Positions 56,971 to 64,000 of a stretch of 64,000 nucleotides of DNA are shown piece by piece; position 1 is the first letter of the stretch; each line of letters opens with the position of its first letter. Source of the DNA: Haemophilus influenzae (GTDB lineage Bacteria > Pseudomonadota > Gammaproteobacteria > Enterobacterales > Pasteurellaceae); assembly GCF_900475755.1 (NCBI RefSeq), contig NZ_LS483411.1, forward strand, positions 124,001 to 188,000, given 5' to 3'. The position numbers and the translations under genes were made by a program. Under the pieces are notes generated by a model that was given only the letters and a program-made list of their open reading frames with translations, did not search any database and was not told where the DNA came from.

Positions 56971-58470
56971 CTATTCCCCTAAACCCGATTCGATCACAGC
57001 ACCGATTCCGTCAATAGCTTGTTGCGCTTCATCGCCCGTCGCAACAAAACGTAAACGTGTCCCTTTCACTACGCCTAATGCCACAATTTTCATCAAGCTT
57101 TTAGCACTGACTAATTGAGAATTACGATCAAGATTTTGAACTGCTACGGAAGCATTATATTTCTTCACTTCGTTTACCAATATCGCACTTGGGCGAGCGT
57201 GCAAACCTTGCTCATTTTTAATCACAAATACGGCTTCAATGGCATTTGCCGGCAAATTATCATCTTCTGTTACCGCAGGTGTGTGAATTTGATCGCCCAT
57301 AATCTCAATAGCATCGGGTTCAGACGGTGGCACTGCCGAAACATTCTCGCCCAAGCCATTGGCTATCGCTTTGCCCAATGATTCAATCGCTTGTTTGGCA
57401 TCTTCTCCTTCAGCCACAAAACGTAAGCGATGTCCTTGCGTTACACCGAGTGCAACAATCTTCATCAAGCTTTTTGCACTGACGACTTCACTTTCACGAG
57501 TAAGATTTTGCACAGTAATTTTAGAAGTGAATTTTTTCACTTCATTAACCAAATTTGCACTTGGACGAGCATGTAAACCGTGTTCATTACGAATTGTAAA
57601 AGTTCCTACAACAGCACCTTCTACGGATTGAGTTTTAACATCACACGCTAAACCCAAAAGTGCGGTCAAAATTTCTGTTGAATTACCATTGAGCAAGGTT
57701 GTTTGAACCTCATCATCTAATAAACGCGCTAAAGTTGGATTAATTTGATCACTGACAGCTGCAACAGTTATCACGCCTTTTACGGCTTTGCCATTGTGGC
57801 TAAAGATCGTTTTGGCACGACTAAATGCTAAGGCATTTTTCACATTTCCTACGACAGAATCCGTTACCCATAATCCTTTGCCAAGCGGTAATGCCGCATT
57901 ATTAATCACTTCAGAAATAAAGCGATTTTCTACCGCACTTTGCACCTGTAATTGACCCGCATTAATCGCGACTAAAGTTAATAAACTTTGGGTATCTACG
58001 TCTAAACTGATATTGGCAGCAGGAATTTCAAATGGCTCAATTTTCTCGCCCATTAAAATCGTGCGAAATTCAGCAATATCAGTTATTTTTGCTAATTTCG
58101 CTGCGGTATCTTCATCGCTCAAAACCTGAGTAAGTTGGCGTAACAAAGACAAATGTTCATCAGATCGCGCCGCAATACCAATCACGACATAAGCAATATT
58201 TCCCTCGCCCCATTCTATGCCTTGAGGAAATTGAAACACTTGCACGCCCGTTTTCTTTACCATCGAACGAGTATCCAAGGTGCCGTGAGGAATCGCGATA
58301 CCATTGCCTAAAAAGGTAGAGGTTTGCAACTCACGCACTAACATTCCTTGCAAATAACCATTTTCCACATTGTCTGCTTGAACTAATGCGGACGCTGTCA
58401 TTTCAATTGCTTGTTGTTTATCAGCTGCGTTAGCATTTAAATGAATGTTGCTTTCCGAAAGTTCTAACAT
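56971..58470 (-). CDS. fruB: Fructose PTS diphosphoryl transfer protein with two HPr domains
   Basis: Passes phosphate from enzyme I to FruA. It has 499 residues, against about 376 in E. coli. The order is IIA (residues 1-145, active His62 in IAIPHGT), a central M domain, HPr-like domain 1 (about 288-375, His300 in EHGLHARPS) and HPr-like domain 2 (about 412-499, His424 in QGLHARPS). The two HPr copies are closely similar, share SAKSLMKIVALGV and both keep the active His. First gene of fruBKA. Two uptake cores. Confidence 0.97.
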   Translation of the reverse strand: MLELSESNIHLNANAADKQQAIEMTASALVQADNVENGYLQGMLVRELQTSTFLGNGIAIPHGTLDTRSMVKKTGVQVFQFPQGIEWGEGNIAYVVIGIAARSDEHLSLLRQLTQVLSDEDTAAKLAKITDIAEFRTILMGEKIEPFEIPAANISLDVDTQSLLTLVAINAGQLQVQSAVENRFISEVINNAALPLGKGLWVTDSVVGNVKNALAFSRAKTIFSHNGKAVKGVITVAAVSDQINPTLARLLDDEVQTTLLNGNSTEILTALLGLACDVKTQSVEGAVVGTFTIRNEHGLHARPSANLVNEVKKFTSKITVQNLTRESEVVSAKSLMKIVALGVTQGHRLRFVAEGEDAKQAIESLGKAIANGLGENVSAVPPSEPDAIEIMGDQIHTPAVTEDDNLPANAIEAVFVIKNEQGLHARPSAILVNEVKKYNASVAVQNLDRNSQLVSAKSLMKIVALGVVKGTRLRFVATGDEAQQAIDGIGAVIESGLGE

Positions 58471-58496
58471 TCTTGCTCCTTAATAATTTAAAAAGA

Positions 58497-58529
58497 AAGC
58501 TGCGGATGAAACAAATCGACCAGCAGCTT
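58497..58529 (-). terminator. Terminator of the lipoprotein gene, upstream of fruB
   Basis: AAGCTGC/GCAGCTT 7-bp stem around a 19-base loop, followed leftward by TCTTTTT. The loop holds GATGAAAC, one half of a Cra/FruR-like site, which may be chance. Confidence 0.6.
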
Positions 58530-58541
58530 ATTGAAAAACAA

Positions 58542-59072
58542 TTATTTAGATGTACAGGCTTTCAGCAGCACTTCACTACCTTGCACAATATATTCATCAT
58601 TTTCTCCGCGCTCTTCGCCTTTTTGTAAATCACGCATCGCATCATAAATACCTTGCGCCATACTTTGCGAATCCACTTTTTCCCAACAATTTGCACTCAA
58701 ACGTTTAAGATTAGCTTGCAATGCTTCCGCATGTAACACACCGCTATAATAAGCATATACATCAGAATCATGACCGCCTGTATAAAGTTTATCCTGAATT
58801 TGTTTCACAGGAACTAAAATACGACCTAAATACCAGTCATTCGCACCACTTGCAAAATTATCTACAAAGAAATTTTCATTCACACGACCTTTATATGTCG
58901 CCACAGTCGCTTCATAAGCTGCTGCATAGGATTTCTGATCGATTTTATCTTTATCTAAATCAATCACTTTTTTATCATCCCCCATAAATGGAACATAATT
59001 AGTAATAGACGACCAAGAAGAACAACCTGCCAACATTAACGTAAAAAATAAAACAGAGATTTTTTTAAACAT
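58542..59072 (-). CDS. Predicted lipoprotein of unknown function (HI0449)
   Basis: A 176-residue protein with a lipoprotein signal peptide: MFKKISVLFFTLMLAGCSSW with lipobox LAGC. The mature part is mostly polar and helical, with two more cysteines (in ANCWEK and KACTSK) that could pair in the periplasm. I recognise no domain. The ATG giving MFKK is preferred over one two codons upstream because AGG lies eight bases before it. It is between the vap genes and fruB, with terminators on both sides, so it is its own unit. Confidence 0.8.
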   Translation of the reverse strand: MFKKISVLFFTLMLAGCSSWSSITNYVPFMGDDKKVIDLDKDKIDQKSYAAAYEATVATYKGRVNENFFVDNFASGANDWYLGRILVPVKQIQDKLYTGGHDSDVYAYYSGVLHAEALQANLKRLSANCWEKVDSQSMAQGIYDAMRDLQKGEERGENDEYIVQGSEVLLKACTSK

Positions 59073-59100
59073 AGTCATACCTAATTGAGAACCAATAAAA

Positions 59101-59124
59101 ACGCAGCCATTATACTGGCTGCGT
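59101..59124 (-). terminator. vapXD terminator
   Basis: ACGCAGCC/GGCTGCGT 8-bp perfect stem, 8-base loop, followed leftward by TTTTATT. Confidence 0.85.
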
Positions 59125-59167
59125 GGGATTAAGCAAGGAAGCCTATAAGCCCCATTTAAACAAATGC

Positions 59168-59446
59168 TTAACTTCGTATAAAGTCAGTGAAGTCAGACCA
59201 TTGCTCAATACGAAAAGCACGAATATCTCGTACCGACTGAGAAATCCACGCCAACTGTTTTAGTTCATTCATTGCCTGAAAAAGGTTTGCCATATCTTCA
59301 TTTGTATTGGTATATAAACTTCCTTGTGTTCTAACAAAACCAAATTTTGCTAAAACCGCACCAATGTCTGTATAAGCCTGCTGAACACCTTTTGGATGAT
59401 AATCTTGAGTGTCTTTTACAACTAAATCAAAAGCAATCGCGTACAT
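59168..59446 (-). CDS. vapD: VapD ribonuclease toxin
   Basis: Virulence-associated protein D, 92 residues, a Cas2-like ferredoxin-fold endoribonuclease. MYAIAFDLVVKDTQDYHP with the acidic Asp7, GAVLAKFGFVRTQGSLYT and VRDIRAFRIEQWSDFTDF are characteristic. In non-typeable H. influenzae it is reported as the toxin of the vapXD pair, helping survival inside epithelial cells. It follows vapX by eight bases, the usual antitoxin-toxin order. Confidence 0.95.
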   Translation of the reverse strand: MYAIAFDLVVKDTQDYHPKGVQQAYTDIGAVLAKFGFVRTQGSLYTNTNEDMANLFQAMNELKQLAWISQSVRDIRAFRIEQWSDFTDFIRS

Positions 59447-59454
59447 AGTTTTCC

Positions 59455-59646
59455 TTATTCAGCTTCGGGATCTTCAAGTAAGTGAGATAAGCGATAAATA
59501 TCTTTTTCTCCAGATTGTAACAATGTGATATTTACCAACGCATCGCCATCTGGCAAAAATTCCGCAACCTCGCCAACCACATAAGGCACGCCAAATTGCC
59601 CAAATTGCTTAATACAGCCTGTTGGAATTTGTTGTCTTAGTTCCAT
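59455..59646 (-). CDS. vapX: VapX antitoxin
   Basis: Small acidic partner of VapD, 63 residues from MELRQQIPTGC. The frame allows four more codons, but GAGG at proper distance favours this start. The protein has no obvious DNA-binding motif, consistent with an antitoxin that blocks VapD directly; how the operon is autoregulated is not evident from the sequence. Confidence 0.88.
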   Translation of the reverse strand: MELRQQIPTGCIKQFGQFGVPYVVGEVAEFLPDGDALVNITLLQSGEKDIYRLSHLLEDPEAE

Positions 59647-59716
59647 ATTTAACCTCATATTTTTATGGTTTTATAACATAATTTTGTAGAGAAATGGATA
59701 AAAATTTACCGCACTT

Positions 59717-61015
59717 CTACTCCTGCTCTTTTACTAAAGACACCAAAATTTGATCGATTTTAAAGTTTTCTGTATCTATCACTTCAAACTTGTATTTTCC
59801 GTAAACCACAGAATCGGTCTTTTTCGGGATTTTACGTAACATATACATCATAAAACCACTGATGGTCTCGTAGTTTTCTTCATCGGGAAAATAAGCAATA
59901 TCTAACACTCGAGTAACCTCTTCTAATGGCGTTGCACCATCAATCAGCCATGAGTTTTCATCACGGCTCACAATATATTCTTCTTCGTTAGAAACCAATT
60001 CCCCCATAACAATACTCATCACATCATTTAGCGTAACAATACCCACTACAAGGGCATATTCATTCACAATAATGGCAAAATCTTCGCCAGTAGATTTAAA
60101 CAATTCCAACACTTCGTAAAGAGAAAGCGTATCAGGCACAAATAAGGCTTTACGGAGTAGTTTGGGATCAGTCAGCAACACATTTTCATTTTGCAAATAC
60201 AGTGTGAGCAAAGTATGGGATTCGATATAACCTAAGATTTTATCAAGGCCATTGTCACAAATCACAATTTTAGAATGAGAATTACGAGAAAGCGTATCCA
60301 TGACTTCTTGGCGAGAAAAAGTGCGGTCTAAATATACGATGTTTTCACGGGTTGTCATGGTGGAAGTTACTGTACGGGCTTGCATATCGAAAATGTTTTC
60401 GATCAAATAATGCTCTTGAGTTTTCAACACACCAGCTTCTGCGCCTGCTTCAACTACGGCGAAAATATCTTCAGAGGTCATGCCATCTTCACGCACAGTA
60501 GAAATGCGAAATAGACGAAAAAAGGCATTAGCAAGCGTATCAAATAACCACACAAGCGGTTTAAACACATACATACTAAAATTCATAATACCCACAACGC
60601 GCAACGCCACCATTTCAGGATAAGTAATAGCAATACGTTTTGGAATAAGATCAGCAAATAAAATAAACAAACAAGTCACTAATATAAAAGCGATTGTAGA
60701 GGCGGTTGGTTCAATCCAACTTCCTTCAAAAGAACGATTTAAAATATCTGCAATGTAAGGACTTAGCGCACTTTCGCCAATTCCCCCACCCAAAATCGCC
60801 ACCATATTCAACAAAATTTGAACCACCGTAATAAAACGACCGGGATGTTCTTGTAATTTAAGCACTTGAAGCGCACGCACGTCACCTTCATTTGCAAGAG
60901 ATTGCAATTTTAACTTGCGAGAACTCGCCAGAGAAATTTCAGCAGAAGAAACAACTGCGCTACTTAAAATTAAAGCCACAATTGCCAAAATAGTATGAAA
61001 TAATTCCATAATCAT
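59717..61015 (-). CDS. CBS-domain membrane protein of the CorB/HlyC family (HI0452)
   Basis: 432 residues in three parts. An N-terminal DUF21/CNNM membrane domain (about 1-190, with SSAEISLASSRKLKLQSLANEGD) is followed by a pair of CBS domains (about 205-335) and a C-terminal CorC/HlyC domain (about 345-430, VSRDENSWLIDGATPLEEV). Relatives take part in magnesium or other divalent cation transport; the old 'hemolysin' label is not supported by sequence. Met1 or Met3 may start it. Uptake core at 60319. Confidence 0.85.
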   Translation of the reverse strand: MIMELFHTILAIVALILSSAVVSSAEISLASSRKLKLQSLANEGDVRALQVLKLQEHPGRFITVVQILLNMVAILGGGIGESALSPYIADILNRSFEGSWIEPTASTIAFILVTCLFILFADLIPKRIAITYPEMVALRVVGIMNFSMYVFKPLVWLFDTLANAFFRLFRISTVREDGMTSEDIFAVVEAGAEAGVLKTQEHYLIENIFDMQARTVTSTMTTRENIVYLDRTFSRQEVMDTLSRNSHSKIVICDNGLDKILGYIESHTLLTLYLQNENVLLTDPKLLRKALFVPDTLSLYEVLELFKSTGEDFAIIVNEYALVVGIVTLNDVMSIVMGELVSNEEEYIVSRDENSWLIDGATPLEEVTRVLDIAYFPDEENYETISGFMMYMLRKIPKKTDSVVYGKYKFEVIDTENFKIDQILVSLVKEQE

Positions 61016-61034
61016 TACTCAAAAATATAAAAGA

Positions 61035-61059
61035 AAACGACCGCACTTTGCGGCCGTTT
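61035..61059 (-). terminator. Hairpin with uptake sequence after the DUF1523 gene
   Basis: AAACG-CCGCA and TGCGG-CGTTT arms pair with one A-C mismatch around CTT, followed leftward by TCTTTTAT. One arm holds an exact uptake core (61040). Confidence 0.65.
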
Positions 61060-61065
61060 GGGATA

Positions 61066-61590
61066 TTACTTGTCGCTGTCAAACCAGCCGCGAATAAATT
61101 GAATAGACAAAAATAATGTCGCCAGCAAGAATACATATAAAATCCACGAAACAATCGGATTGCTTGGTGTATCATCAGCAGTAATTTCTTTAATTGAGGT
61201 TGCATTACGATATTCATCTATCATCGTAATACGCCAACCATAGTATTTAATTTGCACAAGTTTGTTGTCATTACCCAAAGCCTGCGCTTCAGCCTGTAAA
61301 TTGGCTGATCCAAATTTGAAGTAGAACGGGAAACCCCAACGTGTATCTTCATTGCGATACACCATAATTTTGCCATCATCATTTTGCGTATTGATGTAAT
61401 ACACATCACGTGTTGGGCTATCAGCTGGATTCGATTTTGTGATTGGCCCATCTTTATCAACACGTTTTACTTCTACGCCAGTAACACGCGTCACATCATA
61501 ATGGGGGAACACATAATTCACCACAGAAAACATAAAACCGTGGAATAAAAAAACAACAATAAATAAGAAATATTTAAAAAACTTTCGCAT
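61066..61590 (-). CDS. DUF1523 membrane-anchored protein (HI0453)
   Basis: 174 residues with a hydrophobic N-terminal helix (FLFIVVFLFHGFMFSVVNY), a periplasmic domain (about 28-145, with GVEVKRVDKDG and TRWGFPFYFKFGSANLQAEA) and a C-terminal membrane helix (ILYVFLLATLFLSIQFI). It belongs to the DUF1523 family, whose role is unknown. It lies 26 bases after tatD. Confidence 0.78.
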   Translation of the reverse strand: MRKFFKYFLFIVVFLFHGFMFSVVNYVFPHYDVTRVTGVEVKRVDKDGPITKSNPADSPTRDVYYINTQNDDGKIMVYRNEDTRWGFPFYFKFGSANLQAEAQALGNDNKLVQIKYYGWRITMIDEYRNATSIKEITADDTPSNPIVSWILYVFLLATLFLSIQFIRGWFDSDK

Positions 61591-61616
61591 ACTTTTCCCT
61601 TGTCAGAACTGTTCAT

Positions 61617-62399
61617 TTATTCTACACGAATTTTAAATAAACGCTCGAAATTTTTTGTAGTGATTTGAGCAAACGCCTCTGCAGAAACGCCTTTTAGGGT
61701 TGCCACGTATTCACAGACTTCTCTCGTATAAGCTGGTTGATTTTCTTTTCCTCGATAAGGCACTGGCGCAATATAAGGCGAATCCGTTTCCACCAATAAG
61801 CGATCCATTGGCACATAACGAATAACCTCACGAATCGCTTCGGCATTTTTAAAGGTTACAATACCAGAACAAGAAATGTAAAAACCTAAATCCAACGCTT
61901 TTTTCGCAAATTCCATGGTTTCCGTAAAACAATGAATAACGCCACCGCACTTTTCAGCATGGTGCTGGCGTAACATTGCAATGGTGTCATCGCCTGCCGA
62001 ACGTGTATGAATAATTACAGGCTTATCTAATTGGTTTGCAATATCGATTTGGCTACCAAACACCGCTTGTTGTGCCGCTTTATTGTCTGAGCTGTAATAA
62101 TAATCTAATCCAATTTCGCCAATCGCAATCACTTTCGGATCTTGCACCAAACGCAATAAGCGTTCTGCGTCATAAGGTTCTTCTTCAAAATCAAGGGGAT
62201 GCACACCACAAGCAAGGGAGACATTATTAAATTCGCGTAAAGAGTCATAAGCCTGCTCAAAGCGGCTTAAGGTCACACCAATGGCAAGCAAATGTTTCAC
62301 ATCACGTGCGCACGCTTTTTCCACCACATCTGCGATATTTTTGTGTAAATTTTCATAATCCAACGCATCTAAATGACAGTGGGAATCAACAATAAACAT
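61617..62399 (-). CDS. tatD: TatD-family 3'-5' DNase
   Basis: Metal-dependent hydrolase of 260 residues in the TIM-barrel amidohydrolase fold. The HxH metal motif is SHCHLD near the N-terminus, [10 protein letters not shown] holds the metal-bridging Glu, IHTRSAGDD and IHCFTE give His ligands, and [11 protein letters not shown] the Asp. It follows tmk-holB, as its close relative ycfH (tatD-like) does in E. coli, so it may equally be called ycfH. Confidence 0.92.
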   Translation of the reverse strand: MFIVDSHCHLDALDYENLHKNIADVVEKACARDVKHLLAIGVTLSRFEQAYDSLREFNNVSLACGVHPLDFEEEPYDAERLLRLVQDPKVIAIGEIGLDYYYSSDNKAAQQAVFGSQIDIANQLDKPVIIHTRSAGDDTIAMLRQHHAEKCGGVIHCFTETMEFAKKALDLGFYISCSGIVTFKNAEAIREVIRYVPMDRLLVETDSPYIAPVPYRGKENQPAYTREVCEYVATLKGVSAEAFAQITTKNFERLFKIRVE

Positions 62400-62434
62400 A
62401 ATTATTTTCCTAATTTGTACCTTGGGTAAATTAA

Positions 62435-63415
62435 TTAACCCTTAAACACTTCTGTAACTAATCGCGTCAAGCCATCTAATAGCATTAATTCAACATTCAC
62501 ACCATTAATCGTCAGCAAATCTGACCGCACTTTTTGCATAATTTTGATTGCTTGTAATAAACCAAGAGCAGTTTGCTCATCGCTGAATTGTTCAATACCA
62601 CGCCCGAGATCAGCCACTTGTCGATAGCTATCAATTTCAAGTTTATGTTTTAAACAATCGGAAAGAAAAGCCAAGATCCAATCCACTTGCTGAACATAAC
62701 GTTCTTTATCAAACAACGGAAGCAATTCCAATGGCGAACGTCGGCGATAAAAAACCCAAAATTGACGTAAGAAGTTTTTACGCTGTTCAATCAGCCCTTG
62801 TTGTAACGTTTCTAAGGCTAAAAGCGGTCGCCCAAGATTCATCGCAAGTGCGGTCAAAATTTCCTGATTTTCAGCCGCACTTTCTGATTTCAACCAATCA
62901 ACAGCCATTTGTTCATTAGGCACGGACAGATTCCACACTTGACATCGACTGTAAATAGTTGCCAACAAACTTGCCGAACTATCCGCTTGAAGTAAAAAAT
63001 AAGTATTTGGACGAGGCTCTTCCAATGTTTTCAATAACGCATTGGCAGCTGCTTCCGTTAAACGTTCAGCTCCTTGCACATACACCACTTTATTGCCGTT
63101 TTGTTGTGCATGTTGAGCAACAATTTCATTAATGTCGCGTACTTGATCAACGCCAATATCCTTACCGTCAATCGGGCTTAACTCGTGATAATCAGGATGA
63201 CTATGGGCTTGCATTAAATGACAAGAATGGCATTGATCACAAGGTTTATCGCCTTGAGCCACACACATTATTTTCTGTGTAAGTGTATCAAATAAACTTT
63301 CCACACCTAAACCAAAATCCGCTTTAATCAGCACAGCATGATGCCCCAAACCCTCGTCAAAGGTTTGAGCAATTTGATGATAAATTGGCATTAGCCAAGG
63401 ATAAAGTGCGGTCAT
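62435..63415 (-). CDS. holB: DNA polymerase III delta-prime subunit
   Basis: Clamp-loader subunit of 326 residues. Zinc ligands Cys51, Cys59, Cys62 and Cys65 are present (CDQCHSC). [14 protein letters not shown] is the SRC-region neighbour and IYSRCQVW holds the SRC motif. As expected for delta-prime, the P-loop is not functional (ADFGLGVES). I choose the ATG that overlaps the tmk stop (ATGA), giving [10 protein letters not shown] to match E. coli MRWYPWLRP; codons 2-4 are an exact uptake core. The frame allows seven more codons. Confidence 0.94.
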   Translation of the reverse strand: MTALYPWLMPIYHQIAQTFDEGLGHHAVLIKADFGLGVESLFDTLTQKIMCVAQGDKPCDQCHSCHLMQAHSHPDYHELSPIDGKDIGVDQVRDINEIVAQHAQQNGNKVVYVQGAERLTEAAANALLKTLEEPRPNTYFLLQADSSASLLATIYSRCQVWNLSVPNEQMAVDWLKSESAAENQEILTALAMNLGRPLLALETLQQGLIEQRKNFLRQFWVFYRRRSPLELLPLFDKERYVQQVDWILAFLSDCLKHKLEIDSYRQVADLGRGIEQFSDEQTALGLLQAIKIMQKVRSDLLTINGVNVELMLLDGLTRLVTEVFKG

Positions 63416-64000
63416 TTTTTGTTTGATTTCCACCAATTTTTTACCGCACTTTCGATATCAGCTTGAACAAGTTCAATAGTCTGCTCTGCATTAATTACGA
63501 CTGCTTTTGGATTATCTTTTACTAATGCTAAATAGCGTGCTCGAGTGCGGTGGAAAAAATCTAAATCCATTTGCTCAATACGGTCTAACTCGCCACGTCC
63601 ACGAGCTCGCGCTAAACCGACAATCGGATCTATATCCAAATAAATTGTGAGATCTGGCTCAAAATTGCCTAATACAGTTTCTTTCAAAGTAAGCATAAAA
63701 TGCGGATCTAATTGGCGCCCACCACCTTGATATGCCTGAGATGACATATCGTGACGATCGCCCACCACCCATTTTCCTTGCATTAAAGCAGGCTTAATCA
63801 CATTTTCTACTAACTGAATACGTGCTGCATAAAGCATTAATAACTCTGCTTTATCTGTCACGGGTTCTTCGGTTTCATGTTTAATTAGATGGCGTAATTT
63901 CTCTGCCAATGGCGTTCCACCCGGTTCTCGAGTAAACACCACATCTTTAATCCCCAGTTCATGCAAAACTTGCACAACAGACTGATGAGCGGAACTTTTC
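63412..64000 (-). CDS. tmk: Thymidylate kinase (5' end cut by window edge)
   Basis: Phosphorylates dTMP to dTDP. The visible 196 codons begin inside the P-loop (the sequence reads [16 protein letters not shown]), so about a dozen N-terminal residues lie beyond 64000. The DRx-type motif [32 protein letters not shown] and the [17 protein letters not shown] are clear. The stop overlaps the holB start. Uptake core near the end (63443). Confidence 0.96.
   Translation of the reverse strand, partial: KSSAHQSVVQVLHELGIKDVVFTREPGGTPLAEKLRHLIKHETEEPVTDKAELLMLYAARIQLVENVIKPALMQGKWVVGDRHDMSSQAYQGGGRQLDPHFMLTLKETVLGNFEPDLTIYLDIDPIVGLARARGRGELDRIEQMDLDFFHRTRARYLALVKDNPKAVVINAEQTIELVQADIESAVKNWWKSNKK

Noticed and set aside
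57346..57612. Frameshift or assembly duplication as explanation of the repeated HPr domain
   Set aside because: The two copies differ at many residues, the frame is intact and a two-HPr FruB is known in the species.
58505..58520. Cra/FruR operator before fruB
   Set aside because: Only one half site (GATGAAAC) is good, and it lies in the loop of a terminator; not enough to call an operator.

Overview
This window is a piece of a Haemophilus influenzae chromosome. Three things support that: the gene products and their order match what I remember of the Rd KW20 chromosome (HI08xx genes descending to HI0762, then HI0446-HI0456); the DNA is AT-rich; and the 9-base Haemophilus DNA uptake core AAGTGCGGT occurs 48 times by my count over both strands. 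The species call is firm. The strain is not determined, and it appears to differ from Rd in arrangement at about 54.3 kb.

Layout. (1) 1-3.3 kb, minus strand: slt (3' part cut off), a YciI-like protein, yciA, yciB, yciC. (2) 3.4-11.7 kb: a galactose block. mglBAC (ABC uptake) and galS run leftward, and galTKM (Leloir pathway) runs rightward. CRP and GalS sites lie between the units in an arrangement like that of E. coli. (3) 11.9-24.6 kb, plus strand: ygfB-pepP, uspA, alaS, csrA, galU, argH, hslO, pckA, frr, dxr, mostly single transcription units separated by clear hairpin terminators, several of them built from inverted uptake sequences. (4) 24.6-27.4 kb: a small accessory-looking group. A TauE/SafE-type exporter is divergent from a radical SAM protein with all the cysteines of an anaerobic sulfatase-maturating enzyme, followed by a Crp/Fnr-family regulator. 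No sulfatase is in the window. (5) 27.5-41.4 kb, minus strand: the complete S10, spc and alpha ribosomal protein operons (rpsJ to rplQ) with secY and rpoA. The promoters of S10 and spc and structured leaders of all three can be picked out. (6) 41.4-46.5 kb: a LysR regulator divergent from atoD-atoA-atoE-atoB (short-chain fatty acid use). (7) 46.6-54.3 kb: ftsY-ftsE-ftsX, rsmD-trmL, the LPS glycosyltransferase lpsA, ribB behind an FMN riboswitch, and divergent nadR plus a metallophosphoesterase. (8) 54.4-64 kb, minus strand: fruB-fruK-fruA (fructose PTS), a lipoprotein, the vapX-vapD toxin-antitoxin pair, a CBS-domain membrane protein, a DUF1523 protein, tatD, holB and tmk (5' end cut off).

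How the parts work together. The mgl and gal genes take up galactose and turn it into glucose-1-phosphate; galU then makes UDP-glucose, a donor for lipooligosaccharide sugars such as the one lpsA adds. CRP-type sites sit near -41 at four promoters (mglB, galT, uspA, pckA), linking these genes to the carbon-starvation response. Most of the window is core chromosome. No insertion sequence, prophage, CRISPR array, tRNA or rRNA gene was seen. The least explained part is the 24.6-27.4 kb group.
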